A program made the translations under genes and the position numbers. DNA of 64,000 nt from Costus lasius. Lineage: Eukaryota; Streptophyta; Magnoliopsida; Zingiberales; Costaceae. Shown piece by piece: positions 24,010 to 34,273 of this stretch. The notes below the pieces were generated by a model that was not told the DNA's origin, searched no databases, and saw nothing but the letters and a program-made list of their open reading frames with translations. The DNA is taken from the NCBI GenBank assembly GCA_027563935.2, contig CM050449.1, positions 43,374,507 to 43,438,506 of the forward strand, written 5' to 3'. The number at the start of each line of letters is the position of its first letter. The stretch's first letter is position 1.

Positions 24010-25683
24010 TGTTGGGGTATGCCCTTAAGGCTAATGTTTGAGGCCTTGGGATTATATCAGTATCATGTATAAACTCTATGTTTATAAAGGCAATGGTTGT
24101 TATTCAGGTTGTTACATCATCTGCTGCAATATGTATACTTCTGAATAATGTCTCAATGCTGTTCAGCTTGGCTGACATGCAGTTTTGTCCTTAGTCGAGA
24201 TATCTTGGTGAACATGAGACAGCCTTGATATGATTGAGACTAATATGTGTTCTAATCTTATAGGATGCTTCGAGCATGGAATAAGATGTAGACTCATGGG
24301 TACATTGGATGTACTGGACAGACCCTACTTAGGATATTCAATTGCTTGTCACAATGTGAATAATCCTTATATGCAAACAAGTGGCATATTTCCTCTGACT
24401 TGAGATCACTTGTGTTTCTAAATGATGATTGGCATTGTTTTGAGGTAGTTCAATATCATTTGAAACATAATGATTATAGACTATCTTGGATAATGAGCAT
24501 GAGTCAGGTTAGGGCACTAGTGATAGATATAGGATTGCCGTCTCCTTGATTGGAGTGTGATGTTCTATAGGGGCCCCCTGGATGAGATGGTTGAGAAAGT
24601 GTATGGCCATACCCAGGTGACTATGTTCATCTGATCTAACCACTCTCATCATATTGGAATTACAGGCTTGACACGCTTGTCCAATAAGAACATCCAGTGG
24701 CAAAGGAAACACATATGTCAAGTGACTTGGGTTCACACTTGTGCTATGGTTTGGGTGTAGTCTTGGAAGACTCTTTCCTTTATATCGGGAGACAGTGATG
24801 TGTTGCTAGATACCCCTCACTGATCGTGATAACGTAAGTTATCGTTACCAACATTTAAAGGAAACCCTTAGGGTCGCACAATTTGATGATATGGCTTACT
24901 TGAGTCAGATCGTGTGGACTGAATTGTTTTGGTTCAGTTTAAAGGAGTTTAAACTCTGATTGTAAGTGAGATATGGTCTGATCATGTTTGATTGATTAGG
25001 GCTTGAGATCGGTAAGCTTCGATCGAGAGTATTGATGCTAGATCGGTGAGATCAAGAGCATCAAGAGATGAATGGTTAGATCTTGAGCCTTATGGTTTAA
25101 TATGATCTAGACCAATGCTTGGTTTAATTTGGTCTTTGAACCAAATGTAATTGAACCGGTTCACTTAATGTGAGCGCATGGTTCAAGTCAAGGGTGGAAG
25201 TTGCGATTGGGAAAACGCATCTTGCGTTGAAGTAGTGGCTTGCTATTTTTGGAAATTGATTTTCCAAAATGGGGAGCACGCCTCACGTTCGAGGGATCGC
25301 CCCTATTCTCGTCTTCACCTCTCGACGCCTCTCTCTCGTGTGGTGAGACTTCACGCAAAGGAGGAGAGGACTTGACAAAGCCAAGAGGTCATCTCATCTT
25401 CCTTTCAAGCGATCAGGAGACTTGGAGATCCTTGCTAGCACAAGGAGCGACAAGGAGAAAGCCATTTCTCATCTTGTGTGCGTCACCTTTGGAGGAGAGC
25501 CGCTCGCCCTCTTCTTCCAAGTTGCCATCCAAAGCAATGGCTATGGTATGATCCCTTCTCGATCAATACTTGTTATTAAAGTTGATCTATGTTCATACAT
25601 GCGATCCTAGGAAACCCTAGATTTCGCCCATGCAATTTTTATATGCGCATGATTAGGGTTTCGCCCCCTTTAGGGAACTTTCA
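24010..25683 (+). repeat. C3 3' LTR
   Basis: This uninterrupted 1,674-bp LTR runs from TGTTGGGGTATGCCC to CTTTCA and is followed by TSD copy GGGAA. It is the best reference in the window for the unbroken LTR of this family. Confidence 0.96.
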
Positions 25684-25700
25684 GGGAATCTGTCTGACTA

Positions 25701-26426
25701 TCAAGAACAAATTTTGCCAAAATTAAAAGATTTAGAAGTACCCAAGAATTTCTGAAGACCCTTCAGAGTTTCTAACTGTTCCTCCAGGAAATCTACCAAT
25801 TTTGTCACTATATGGGGTTGTAGGCTAATCTTTCCATCGCCTATTTCTAAACCCAAAAAATCAATCACTGAGACTCCCAGTTTAACCTTTGTTCGATTCA
25901 GAATGAGTCCATTGGCTTTTATCACAGAAAAGAATTTGGAGAGGTGATTCAAATGATCCTTGATATTCTCTGAGAAGACTAAGATGTCGTCTATATATAC
26001 ACAAATAAATTCTTCATATTCAGAGAATATATTATCCATCTTCTTTTGAAAGATGGATGGCGCGTTCTTCAACCCGAATGGCATTACCAGCCATTCATAA
26101 TGTCCTTGAGGACATACGAAAGCAGTCCAAGGAATACTGCTTTCAGCCATCTTGACCTGATGAAATCCAGACTTCAGGTCGAACTTGCTAAAAACTGACT
26201 TATTTCGAATTTTTGTGATCAGAAGCTCAATGTTAGGTAAAACATAGGGGTCTTTATGAGTATTGTCATTCAGACGCTTATAGTTACATACCATTCTTGT
26301 TTTACCTCGGATCTGCTCAGAATGTTTATTTACAATAAAAGCAGCAGTTCTGTGTCGAGACTTCGAAGGACGAATGAGCTTCATATCTAATAATTCTATG
26401 ATGTGTTTTCTAAATTCGTTGTTCAT
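25701..26426 (-). pseudogene. caulimovirid reverse transcriptase fragment
   Basis: A 241-residue minus-strand frame shows the retroviral RT palm: KFDLKSGFHQV, then WLVMPFGLKNAPSIFQ, then YIDDILVFS with YIDD at residues 144-147 (bases 25986-25997), then FLGLEIGDGKI. YIDD and the absence of an integrase fit pararetroviruses better than gypsy elements. The frame seems to continue upstream on the minus strand to about 26519, where it meets plus-strand sequence. Its C-terminal end is close to the C3 insertion. Protease and RNase H are not attached on this strand. A second antisense piece of the same RT is at 7371-7497. Confidence 0.88.
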
Positions 26427-26520
26427 TTCCAGACTTGGGACAATGGGCTTGTCCTGTATTATAAGATCCTCATTAATAATATCAATATGACATTGTACTG
26501 AACTTTCGGCCCAAAAAGCT

Positions 26521-27378
26521 TTGGGGTTTGACCCAATTAAATTGGCTAAGAACAGATGGGTTAATTTTATTGATTACGTCACGGCAACGGGAGTAGATGT
26601 GAAAATCGAACACATAAAAGGGGCTGACAACATAGGGGCTGATAAACTGTCACGAATTATCTCAACAAATTCAATATATTTCTTCCTAGAAAGCCCAAGC
26701 TATGAAGTGTTTACAGCTAAGATGGCTCTTAGTCGTATGTATCAACAAGGTTTTCTTCAGATGTTACCAGCACCAATTTCACAATATATTCTTGAACTTG
26801 CTGAAGAAGCCTCAGTGAAAAAATTAATCTCACTACAAGAAAAATTAAGAGATATGACTGAGCCAAGGCCTGGTATCTATGTCAGACAGCAATACGGTAG
26901 GTTTTCTTTTACAACACTAATCCAGTATGAAGAAGTTCTGGAGGAAGACATTTTGTTTGTTCAAGAGTTGTATGATTATGGTATGATAAGGCAACTGGAT
27001 TGTGATCGCAGAGCGCCAAATTTTTTGGGACCAAATCTTGGGCCAATAGCTGCTGAAGACAGCTACAAAGTGTTAACTATCCACTCAGACTTTCCTCTAT
27101 TTCTTAATGGCTCATATAAACCTATTACCAGAATCATCAAAGTTCATTATGACTATATTTGGGCCAACGATTTAGTTGCACCTGAGTGGACGCAGATTTA
27201 TGACAAGGATGCATATCTGGTTTCTCTTGATGGTCTTCTGGTGTCCTATTTGAACATATGGACAAAAACTTTTAATCTTGCTGTAGATCTTCCTTTTTTG
27301 CAGGTTTGGTTACGCAATGACGTGGAAAGATGGCCTACTTATCTTGAAGATTCTGAAAATGATGACTATGGGGACTAG
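26521..27378 (+). pseudogene. caulimovirid RNase H tail joined to downstream ORF
   Basis: This 285-codon frame opens with the end of an RNase H domain (IEHIKGADNIGADKLSRI) and then runs into a region with no motif I recognise, beginning about residue 66 and ending in the acidic tail SENDDYGD. In pararetroviruses a separate ORF can follow the polymerase ORF. The in-frame Met at about 26723 may be its natural start, and the fragment at 7211-7373 covers the same area. The frame starts exactly where the minus-strand RT ends, so the two are inverted relative to each other. The function of the second part is unknown. Confidence 0.65.
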
Positions 27379-27587
27379 TGAAAGATAAAGCCTACTAAAG
27401 CCTGGCGCACTCACGGGATTGCTTTTGACGTGTCAGACGCACTCATCAGATACTGTTCCCACTGAATCCACTTTTGACATAGCATATCTATCTTTCTGAC
27501 AAAGCAAGATATTGGAGGCATAAAGCAGCTTAATAGTGGAGGCCAACTGGCGGACTTCAAACAATTCAGCATTCTGGTTTCTGGTTG

Positions 27588-27600
27588 ATGTCTATAAGAA
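27588..27600 (+). promoter_or_regulatory. possible TATA element of the pararetrovirus leader
   Basis: GTCTATAAGAAG lies about 125 bp upstream of the primer site, in the region where a pregenomic RNA promoter would be expected. The placement is the only support. Confidence 0.35.
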
Positions 27601-27719
27601 GTCTAGAGAGTCCAGATAGAAAATTCATTCAGTGGTCTAGAGTTTGTGAGATTTTAATTGTTGGAGTATTCAAGTTTTTGGTGTTCTTCTTTCCGCTTTT
27701 AGTGTGTGTGTTTTAATTT

Positions 27720-27731
27720 TGGTATCAGAGC
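27720..27731 (+). other. pararetrovirus primer binding site (tRNA-iMet)
   Basis: TGGTATCAGAGC matches the initiator tRNA-Met primer site used by caulimovirids. No LTR adjoins it, which separates it from the copia sites. Confidence 0.75.
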
Positions 27732-27900
27732 AAGCGTTGAACGCTGGGAAGTCAAGACGAAGTGCTTGTAAGTCTGTCTGTTTCCTTCTGTATGCTGTTG
27801 TATGTGCGATTTCAACATCTATATACAGTCTGTTTGCTACACTTACATGCGTTATTGCGAAAATAGTTCTAATGAGAAAGAACGAAATCAGAGATAATTA

Positions 27901-28122
27901 ATGTCAGTGAAGAAGCTTTCTTATTTGGATTTAGAAATCAAACCTCAACAGTTTTATCAGTTAGAAGCTTACAACTTTGCATGTTTCTCGTCTGAACCTA
28001 GTAGTGAACACTTGCTCCATCATAAAGATACTCCTCAATTGAATGTCATCTGTGATATTTTATTAGCTGTTTTACATAATCAAAGACATCTGATTACTTC
28101 TGGCAACAGTTCTCTTTACTAG
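27901..28122 (+). pseudogene. possible N-terminal ORF fragment after the pararetrovirus leader
   Basis: A 73-codon frame starts at ATG 27901 just after the leader and primer site, where a caulimovirid first ORF would begin. It ends at a TAG shortly before the sequence flips to the minus strand. I recognise no movement, coat or other domain in it. It could be a truncated viral ORF start or chance. Confidence 0.35.
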
Positions 28123-28163
28123 AGCCTCAGCTTCGAGTCCCTTCTTCTCTCTCTTTTTGGCGA

Positions 28164-28427
28164 TCAAATTCTACATCCGTTCTGGCGTCTTTTAGCCAGT
28201 ACAAAGAAAAGCCTTCTACTTCTGAAGATCCACACAGCAAGATTAAAAGTTTTTGTCCATATGTTCAAATAGGACACCGGAAGACCATCAAGAGAAACCA
28301 GATATGCATCCTTGTCATAAATCTGCGTCCACTCAGGTGCAACTAAATCATTGGCCCAAATATAGAGTGCGTCTGACACGTCAAAAGCAATCCCGTGAAA
28401 GATAAAGCCTACTAAAGCCTGGCGCAC
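28164..28427 (-). pseudogene. antisense fragment of the pararetrovirus downstream ORF
   Basis: The middle of this 87-codon minus-strand frame (IWANDLVAPEWTQ to LNIWTKTFNLAV) repeats part of the plus-strand ORF at about 27158-27284 with one amino-acid difference. Both ends diverge from that ORF, so it is a displaced inverted fragment. Confidence 0.7.
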
Positions 28428-28461
28428 TCATGGGATTGCTTTTGACGTGTCAGACGCACTC
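28365..28461. repeat. perfect 30-bp inverted repeat (hairpin)
   Basis: Arms 28365-28394 and 28432-28461 are exact reverse complements (GAGTGCGTCTGACACG at one outer end, CAGACGCACTC at the other) with a 37-bp spacer. The right arm together with the spacer repeats 27380-27450 in the same orientation, so the left arm is an added inverted copy. Confidence 0.9.
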
Positions 28462-28525
28462 ATCAGATTCCCTTAGTGATCAATAAGTTATGCCCAGAGA
28501 TGAACTTTTCATACCCCTTAGTGCC

Positions 28526-28923
28526 TGTAAGTGTAGCAAACAGACTGTATATAGATGTTGAAATCGCACATACAACAGCATACAGAAGGAAACAGACAGA
28601 CTTACAAGCACTTCGTCTTGACTTCCCAGCGTTCAACGCTTGCTCTGATACCAAAATTAAAACACACACACTAAAAGCGGAAAGAAGAACACCAAAAACT
28701 TGAATACTCCAACAATTAAAATCTCACAAACTCTAGACCACTGAATGAATTTTCTATCTGGACTCTCTAGACTTCTTATAGACATCAACCAGAAACCATA
28801 ATGCTGAATTGTTTGAAGTCCGCCAGTTGGCCTCCACTATTAAGCTGCTTTATGCCTCCAATATCTTGCTTTGTCAGAAAGATAGATATGCTATGTCAAA
28901 AGTGGATTCAGTGGGAACAGTAT
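28526..28923 (-). repeat. 398-bp inverted repeat, right arm with second primer site
   Basis: This is the reverse complement of 27450-27847 and carries the primer site again at 28642-28653 (GCTCTGATACCA on the + strand). It ends where Athila-like sequence begins. Confidence 0.9.
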
Positions 28924-29596
28924 TAATTTGAGATTTGCTCCAACTCCTCTAGTTGCATAATTTGAGGTCACGAGTTACCACTAGTTGGCTTTCTCCATAT
29001 TAATATGTAAGAAAAAAAAGAAAAGACTCCTCTACTTGGCACTGCGAAAAATTGGCAGTGGTACCGAAGACATGAGTTGAAGTCTCATTGAAAAAAAGAA
29101 AAAGGAGGGGGGGAGGGAAGAAAATTAGAAAGCTGTAGGCTATGTGGATAACTCTGCTGACTTTGAGATCAAGACTATGAGTTAAATTATACTGCTATGC
29201 GGTGTACTTTAAACAATGTTATGGCACATAGCAGTTTAAAGACCAAATTGCAGTAAAAATCTCTTCTCTATAATTTCGCTAAATGAATTGAAGTAAATTT
29301 CTATCTATTGATTAAAGAAGATTTATTAAGCATGAAAGAATTTGATACCTGATGTGTGTTGAATGAATATTATGACATGAATTGTGAATTTTATCTTTCT
29401 TGGATTGTAAATTCTTGATGATTTATTTTTAATATGATCTCTCTTAAATTATCTATGATCTGAAAAGTTGCTTCCCTGAAATGTAGACTAAGAACTTTAT
29501 TGATGACGGAACAATTGAGTGTCCTTTATCTTTACATTTTTTATGCATATCGATGCGTTGCTTGTGGACAAGCAAAATTCTAAGTCTAGGGTATTT
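28924..29596 (+). mobile_element. 3' internal end of an Athila-like element
   Basis: No gene is seen here. The motif CTCCTCTACTTGGCACTG and the following CGAAGACATG are matched in inverted orientation at 49130-49265 inside the minus-strand Athila-like element. The stretch ends GTGGACAAGCAAAATTCTAA, then a purine-rich run, then an LTR start, which is the usual 3' end of Athila/Tat internal regions. It is cut on the left by the pararetrovirus. Confidence 0.65.
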
Positions 29597-30454
29597 TGAT
29601 GCGTTGTATTTACACCACATTTTTATCTATATTTTATACTATATTTTAGGCTTAATTGCAAGATTTTATGCTAATTTTGGTATTTTTACTTCACTTGGCA
29701 CAGAATCTTCAATTTTCTCGATTTTATTGAAAATGCAGGTAAAAAGGCACGAAAATGATGGATTTCACTAGTTTTAAAGCCACAGCACGATTCCCAAGGA
29801 GATCACGAGCTTACACGTCAAATTTGGGGCGAAAATGGTGAAGATTTTGATTTTCATGGCCTTGGCCGTAATTCTGGGATCGGTCATAACATTGGTGTTC
29901 GAATAGAGGCGAAATGCGGCTAAGTGTGGAAATCCACTAAAACTTTTATGGGTGAAGCCGTGGATCCATCACGGTCCGTGAAACTTTCTTTGTACAAAGG
30001 GGTGTAGACATAGAATCATTTACGGCCTCGGCCGTAAACTCATTACGGGCCGTGAAAACGTCCGCCCTTCGAGTTTTTCACTCGATTCGTCTCCAAATCG
30101 AACCGGATTTGAAACAAACTTTGCAGAAACGTTCCTTCATGGGTTCCGGACTGGTCAAGCTATAAAAGATTTGATTTTTTTAGCATTAAGGAGGACTTTT
30201 TGGATGAAGACGATTGGCGGCGGTGACTAAGGTGAAATTATGATTTTTGAGCAGATTCCGATGAGATTTCACGCAAAAGAGAAGTTTGATCGCTCTTCTT
30301 CATCTTCAGATCAAGGGGAAGCTTGTTCAGCTATTTTCTTAGTGAATTTCTTGCTATTTCGAGAAGAATTCATGCTTGTTCTTCATATAAACATGCTGTT
30401 TCTTAAGAACATGAGCGAGTAAACCTTTATTTCGAGATTAAGGGCATAACCTAC

Positions 30455-32272
30455 TTTTGTGTCCGCAAGTGCAGGGATACTCGAAGTAATAAAATGTTAT
30501 TGAACCATAGAGACCTTGTTGTTAAGTACTAAGGAATCGATTTCTCACTAGCTAAGCAAACTGAATATGACGTAAGCAAATGATCGGAAAGTTTACTAAA
30601 TATCAGAGGGAAAGCAATGGGACTAGGGGTTCAACCATCATAATTTTAATGACCGGATACAATTAAAGACTCATCAGTTTATCTTTGCTATCAAAAAGAT
30701 GTAATTTGCTTTAATAAGAAATCATCTCGCTCTCGCGCAGACAATTTACATAGAATAATTCTTACTCTCATGCAGATTTATTCTATGTTTAAGGAAAAGC
30801 AAACCTTGACATAGAGATTTAAGAATCACTCTCGTGCATTCAATCCCTATATCAAAATCTCAAGCAAAACTAAGTATTCTCGTACCCTAGTTCCACAGGT
30901 TTTACGTACGGGTTTCTGATAATTAAATATCTATCTCTAGTATATTTTCATGTCTAAAACCATAATATTTTCTAGATCAATCTATCAACAAGTCTATAAA
31001 CTTCTAAAACCTAGGGATAAGAACACAACTAATTTCTTACGATGAACTCCTAAACCTCAATTTTATGGTTCTAAGCTTTGCAAATCACCTTTCAGTTCAT
31101 ATCACAAAGCTCGAACACATGCTAATGATTGAAACAAGAAAAGATCAAAGACGTAAATCACTTTAGTAAAATTATCATATCAAAAACATCTTGATGAAAT
31201 AAAGATCATCCAGTCATTAAGAAATTAAGAGGTCTACACCCCCTTGTCCCAAAGAGGTTTAAGCTAGCATGACTGAAGGATTACAATAAAACATTGTTCG
31301 GAAGGATCAGAAACTGAAAGAGTAGAGATAAGGTTACAAAACAGGGCTGTAATAGAAATTATAGCCCATAATTATCTTGGAATGGCGATGAATAGTGGTG
31401 GCACCCTTGTTTTCATTGATTTCTCTCTCGATCGGGCTCCTTTCACTCTGAAACTTTTCGTGTGTCCTCTCCTCCTTCAGGCGAAGCTTCCTCTTAACTT
31501 TCACAATCGATGGTGGCTTGTACACTTCCCGGCGATGAACCCTAGGGAAACAATGATTATCTGAAATTCTCCTCCGATGATTGATTAAAATCGGGCCTTT
31601 TGCTTCAAAAATCTCCTCCTCTTTTTTCTAGTCATTCCCCTTTTTTGGATCTTGAAATAGTGGTATAAAATTGAGAAATCGTCTTCATAAGTAATCCGCG
31701 AAGAAATAGACAAGTCATGGAAATCTGGGTTTGAATTACGACACCGTGAAGTCCATTACGGTAGTGCCGTAATTGTTTTAGAATTCTCTATAAGAAAATG
31801 ATTCAAAATTATGGTACTGTAAAATGTACCACGGCAGTGCCGTAATCTCCTCAAAAGTCTCTGTATGAAAATGGCTTGTCATTACGGCACCATAAAAAGC
31901 ATTACGGCAGTGCCGTAATCCTTGCTAGAACAAAAATGTTTGAATAATGTGGTAGCAGAATTTGGTGCCGTATTTGCAGATTACGACCGTAATATTCTTT
32001 ACGGCACTACCATAATTTCACTATGAAGTCCAATTCGGCTCGAAATTCGATGTGTAGTCACCTCTTGATGATTAGAATTTGTCCATGCATTGAAATTGCT
32101 TGAAAACCCTTGAAAATGATGCCTTTTTACCTAAAATTGATCAAAAACTAAGAAAGGCATAGATTTTGAATCATTTGATAAATATAGGCATAAAAATAAG
32201 CAAATGAGCATGATTATGACCCAAAAGTACAATGGAACTAGCAAGAAATATGCTAGAAATTTAGAGTCATCA
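30455..32272 (-). mobile_element. Athila-like solo LTR nested in the Athila-like LTR
   Basis: This 1,818-bp block matches the LTRs at 46855-48708 and 52587-63303, including CGCAAGTGCAGGGATACTCG near the left end and GAGTCATCA at the right end. The flanks CCTAC (30450-30454) and CCTGC (32273-32277) fit an aged 5-bp TSD with one change. No internal region is present. In its own orientation it lies on the minus strand. The left terminus is TTTTG instead of TGATG. Confidence 0.8.
31735..32035. repeat. cluster of ACGGCA-TGCCGT palindromes (solo LTR)
   Basis: Several imperfect copies of ACGGCAGTGCCGTAAT and ACGGCACTACCATAAT occur within 300 bp. The same palindrome family recurs in the other Athila-like LTRs and spacers. 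Confidence 0.75.
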
Positions 32273-32854
32273 CCTGCTGACAATTATGAGTTAATCTGTA
32301 TTCTTACACCTTTGTTATGATTGTTTTATGATGATTTGATTGAAATTGTGTTTCATTTGTAGTTTACACTAGCCACGTATACTTGTGATTTAGATGTTGT
32401 GAGAAGTACCGGGAGGTGAATCGCAATGTCAGATTTATTTTAATCAATCATACGAATCCAATCACGAGAGTAGTTTGGATTCGTTTGAAGGATTTATTAG
32501 GCTTTTCATACGACTTAATGGGTCTAGGTACGTTAACTGTCACGCGAGTAGGGAGTTAGCGTAGTTAGACACGGGATTACGCTTTGGGAGGAGGTAATCC
32601 ATATATTAGGAAAAGTCCCTTTCATGATCATAACTTTTTGTTCAAAGAGTTATTTTTATATGATTCATACTTGTCAGCGTGGTGAAACCCTGAGTCCCGA
32701 TCTTCTAGAATTTGAATCTCTCTTAATGTTGTTTCCAGGTTGATTTTGCCTAGATTCAAATGAGTTGAAAATTTGGTACTTAACCACCTAATCCTCGAGG
32801 GAACGATCTTATTTTATTACTTCGATAAATCCATGAACTTGCTGACCATATTAG

Positions 32855-33471
32855 AGAGCCCAAACCAATTTCTATATCTTTGCAGCTTGCTGATCGTTTA
32901 GTTAATTATCCGGTTGGGATTCTTGAGGATGTTCCAATCTAGGTTGGTAAGTTTTTTGTTCCAGCAAATTTTATAGTTTTAGAGATGGAGGAAGATGCTA
33001 AAATTCCTATCATACTTGGTAGACCATTCTTAGCTATAGCAGGAGCACTTATTGATGTAAAGAACGGTAAGCTCACTCTTAACATTGGTGAAAACAAAAT
33101 TGAGTTTGATTTAAATGAATCTAAGAAGAAACCAACATATGCGGGATCTTGTTGCAGTATTCATGCTGTGGATGATATTGTTTATGATCTTAATGCTTTA
33201 TTTGATGAACCATCTGATGTTGATTTTGACTTTGATTCTGATTTTGATTCTAGTTCTTATTCTAGTTCTGAAAGTCATGATTTATTATACTGCACTTTGA
33301 CTGGTGATAAAGAAAATAAGGAAGAAAAAGTCCTAAAACTTGAACTGAATTCTTTGCCTAATAATGTTCGTGATGAATTTCTTGGACCCAATTCTACTTA
33401 CCTATTATTGTTGATGCACAACTTAATGAAAGGGAGACATATTTGCTTTTAAGGGAGTTGATAAGTCATAA
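32855..33471 (+). pseudogene. Athila-like aspartic protease remnant
   Basis: From about 32858 the sequence reads ISISLQLADRLVNYPVGILE in frame, with one TAG where VQVGKF-type sequence is expected. It then continues in the open frame 32985-33452 with [20 protein letters not shown], the hallmark C-terminal half of Athila-type proteases, and an acidic Ser-rich stretch ([16 protein letters not shown]). The catalytic Asp half and all of gag are missing, apparently lost between the LTR and this point. A frameshift near 33400 precedes the segment that would lead into RT. The chromovirus-like element inserted at 33472 separates it from the RT, which resumes at 40033. Confidence 0.85.
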
Positions 33472-33974
33472 TGATGTAGGGACTCCTCCAAGAAGATCAA
33501 CAAGACTCAAGAAGGCCCCAATTCGCTATGGGATGAATGCTTGAATTTCCTTATCATTTTGGGAACTTGTCAAGACTTGTTGTTTTATTGCTTTTAATGC
33601 ATGGTGTAATGTGTTACAAACTATATTTACTTTCAGCATTTGTTACTTTATGTTGTAGCTAGGATTAGTCTAGGTTTACTATGAAGTCTTTATTTTGTTT
33701 TAGTGAATGTAGTAGGTTGTTTAGCCTAGGTCTGATACACACATGTATTGCACAGTCAAGCACCTAGGCTACCAATGGCATTGTGACCTTGGCATAGTTA
33801 ATCTTCATCGACTCAAGCACATTGGTACCAGTCCACTTCCAGCCCATTCAACATCAACCCAACATCCAGTTCAAGCAGACCCAGCATTCGGCTCACAACC
33901 AGCTCATGCCAACATCAAAGTACAAGACCTCAAGAAGGCCCGGCTCCAACTCAAATTAATCCACATCCAGTTCA
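33472..33974 (+). repeat. chromovirus-like 5' LTR, partial
   Basis: It begins TGATGTAGGGACTCC and matches 38910-39404. After CTCAAATTAATCCACATC the two copies stop matching, so the last roughly 620 bp of the LTR and any adjacent primer site are missing here. The phrase CATCCAGTTCAAGCAGACC occurs twice (33861 and 33969), which may mark the deletion join. Confidence 0.8.
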
Positions 33975-34273
33975 AGCAGACCCAGCATTCGGCTCTCTGT
34001 TGTCTGAAAGTTTTGATCTTGCAATCTAGCGCTTGTTGCTGTCATCAGGATTTCTGAATTTTACTGTAGCTTACCGGCTTCCTGTATACTGACTTGCTGC
34101 TAATTTTTCGTGTCTGTTCGTTGCTATCAATACCTGCTGAGAATACATGCTCGTAATTTACTGCTGTACTCAACAATCATTTGATAATTGGTGTTACTGC
34201 TTGTTAGTCCATAATATTATTGCTTGTTGGTATTTAGTTCTTTGTTTGCGCAAATTCTATACACACCTTCACT

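Larger units (their letters stand above)
7598..25683 (+). mobile_element. full-length Ty1/copia element C3 with nested C2
   Basis: A complete copia element is bounded by GGGAA target duplications at 7593-7597 and 25684-25688. Its 5' LTR is 7598-7774 plus 16860-18356 (1,674 bp once C2 is removed), followed by a primer binding site, a long leader, a broken gag-pol and a 3' LTR at 24010-25683 (1,674 bp). Net length is about 9.0 kb. By eye the two LTRs differ at about 14 positions (roughly 0.8%), so the insertion is recent but older than C2. Same family as C1 and C2. Confidence 0.96.
27450..27847 (+). repeat. 398-bp inverted repeat, left arm
   Basis: This arm from ATACTGTTCCCAC to CTACACTTACA is the reverse complement of 28526-28923. 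By eye the arms are nearly identical; one clear mismatch is near the CAGCATTCTGG phrase. Each arm includes the leader and the tRNA-Met primer site. Confidence 0.9.
27379..27900 (+). other. caulimovirid intergenic region and leader
   Basis: This non-coding stretch follows the downstream ORF. It contains a possible TATA element (CTATAAGAAG near 27590), a primer site (27720-27731) and the left arm of a 398-bp inverted repeat. The short frame 27704-27901 crosses the primer site and is unlikely to be a gene. Confidence 0.65.
25684..28923. other. endogenous caulimovirid (pararetrovirus) locus, rearranged
   Basis: This DNA carries an RT with a YIDD motif, an RNase H tail ending in an ADKLSR motif, a downstream ORF, and a leader with a tRNA-Met primer site, but no LTRs or integrase. 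That combination points to an integrated Caulimoviridae copy. Pieces lie on both strands and several occur twice, so the locus is a mosaic and no complete virus is present. An ORF after the RNase H recalls Florendovirus layout, but that genus call is weak inference. Confidence 0.8.
29597..32850 (+). repeat. Athila-like LTR with a nested solo LTR
   Basis: The LTR starts TGATGCGTTGTATTTACACC. It shares layout with the other Athila-like LTRs here, such as the GCAGGTAAAAAGGCA phrase near its start and TTTTATTACTTCGA near its end. It is interrupted at 30455-32272. The right boundary is approximate: the sequence ATCCATGAACTTGC parallels the terminal ATCCATGCACTTGC of the related LTRs. Protease sequence follows almost at once, so a primer site and gag are missing. 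Confidence 0.6.

Noticed and set aside
27704..27901. 65-codon frame across the pararetrovirus leader
   Set aside because: It overlaps the primer site and sits inside the inverted repeat; such leaders carry chance short frames.
31735..32035. Regularly spaced short palindromes that could suggest a CRISPR-like array
   Set aside because: Units are degenerate, spacing is irregular, they lie within LTRs, and the genome is that of a plant.
33211..33272. Low-complexity acidic/Ser stretch that might be a separate acidic protein
   Set aside because: It is in frame with the Athila protease remnant and looks like the linker of that polyprotein.
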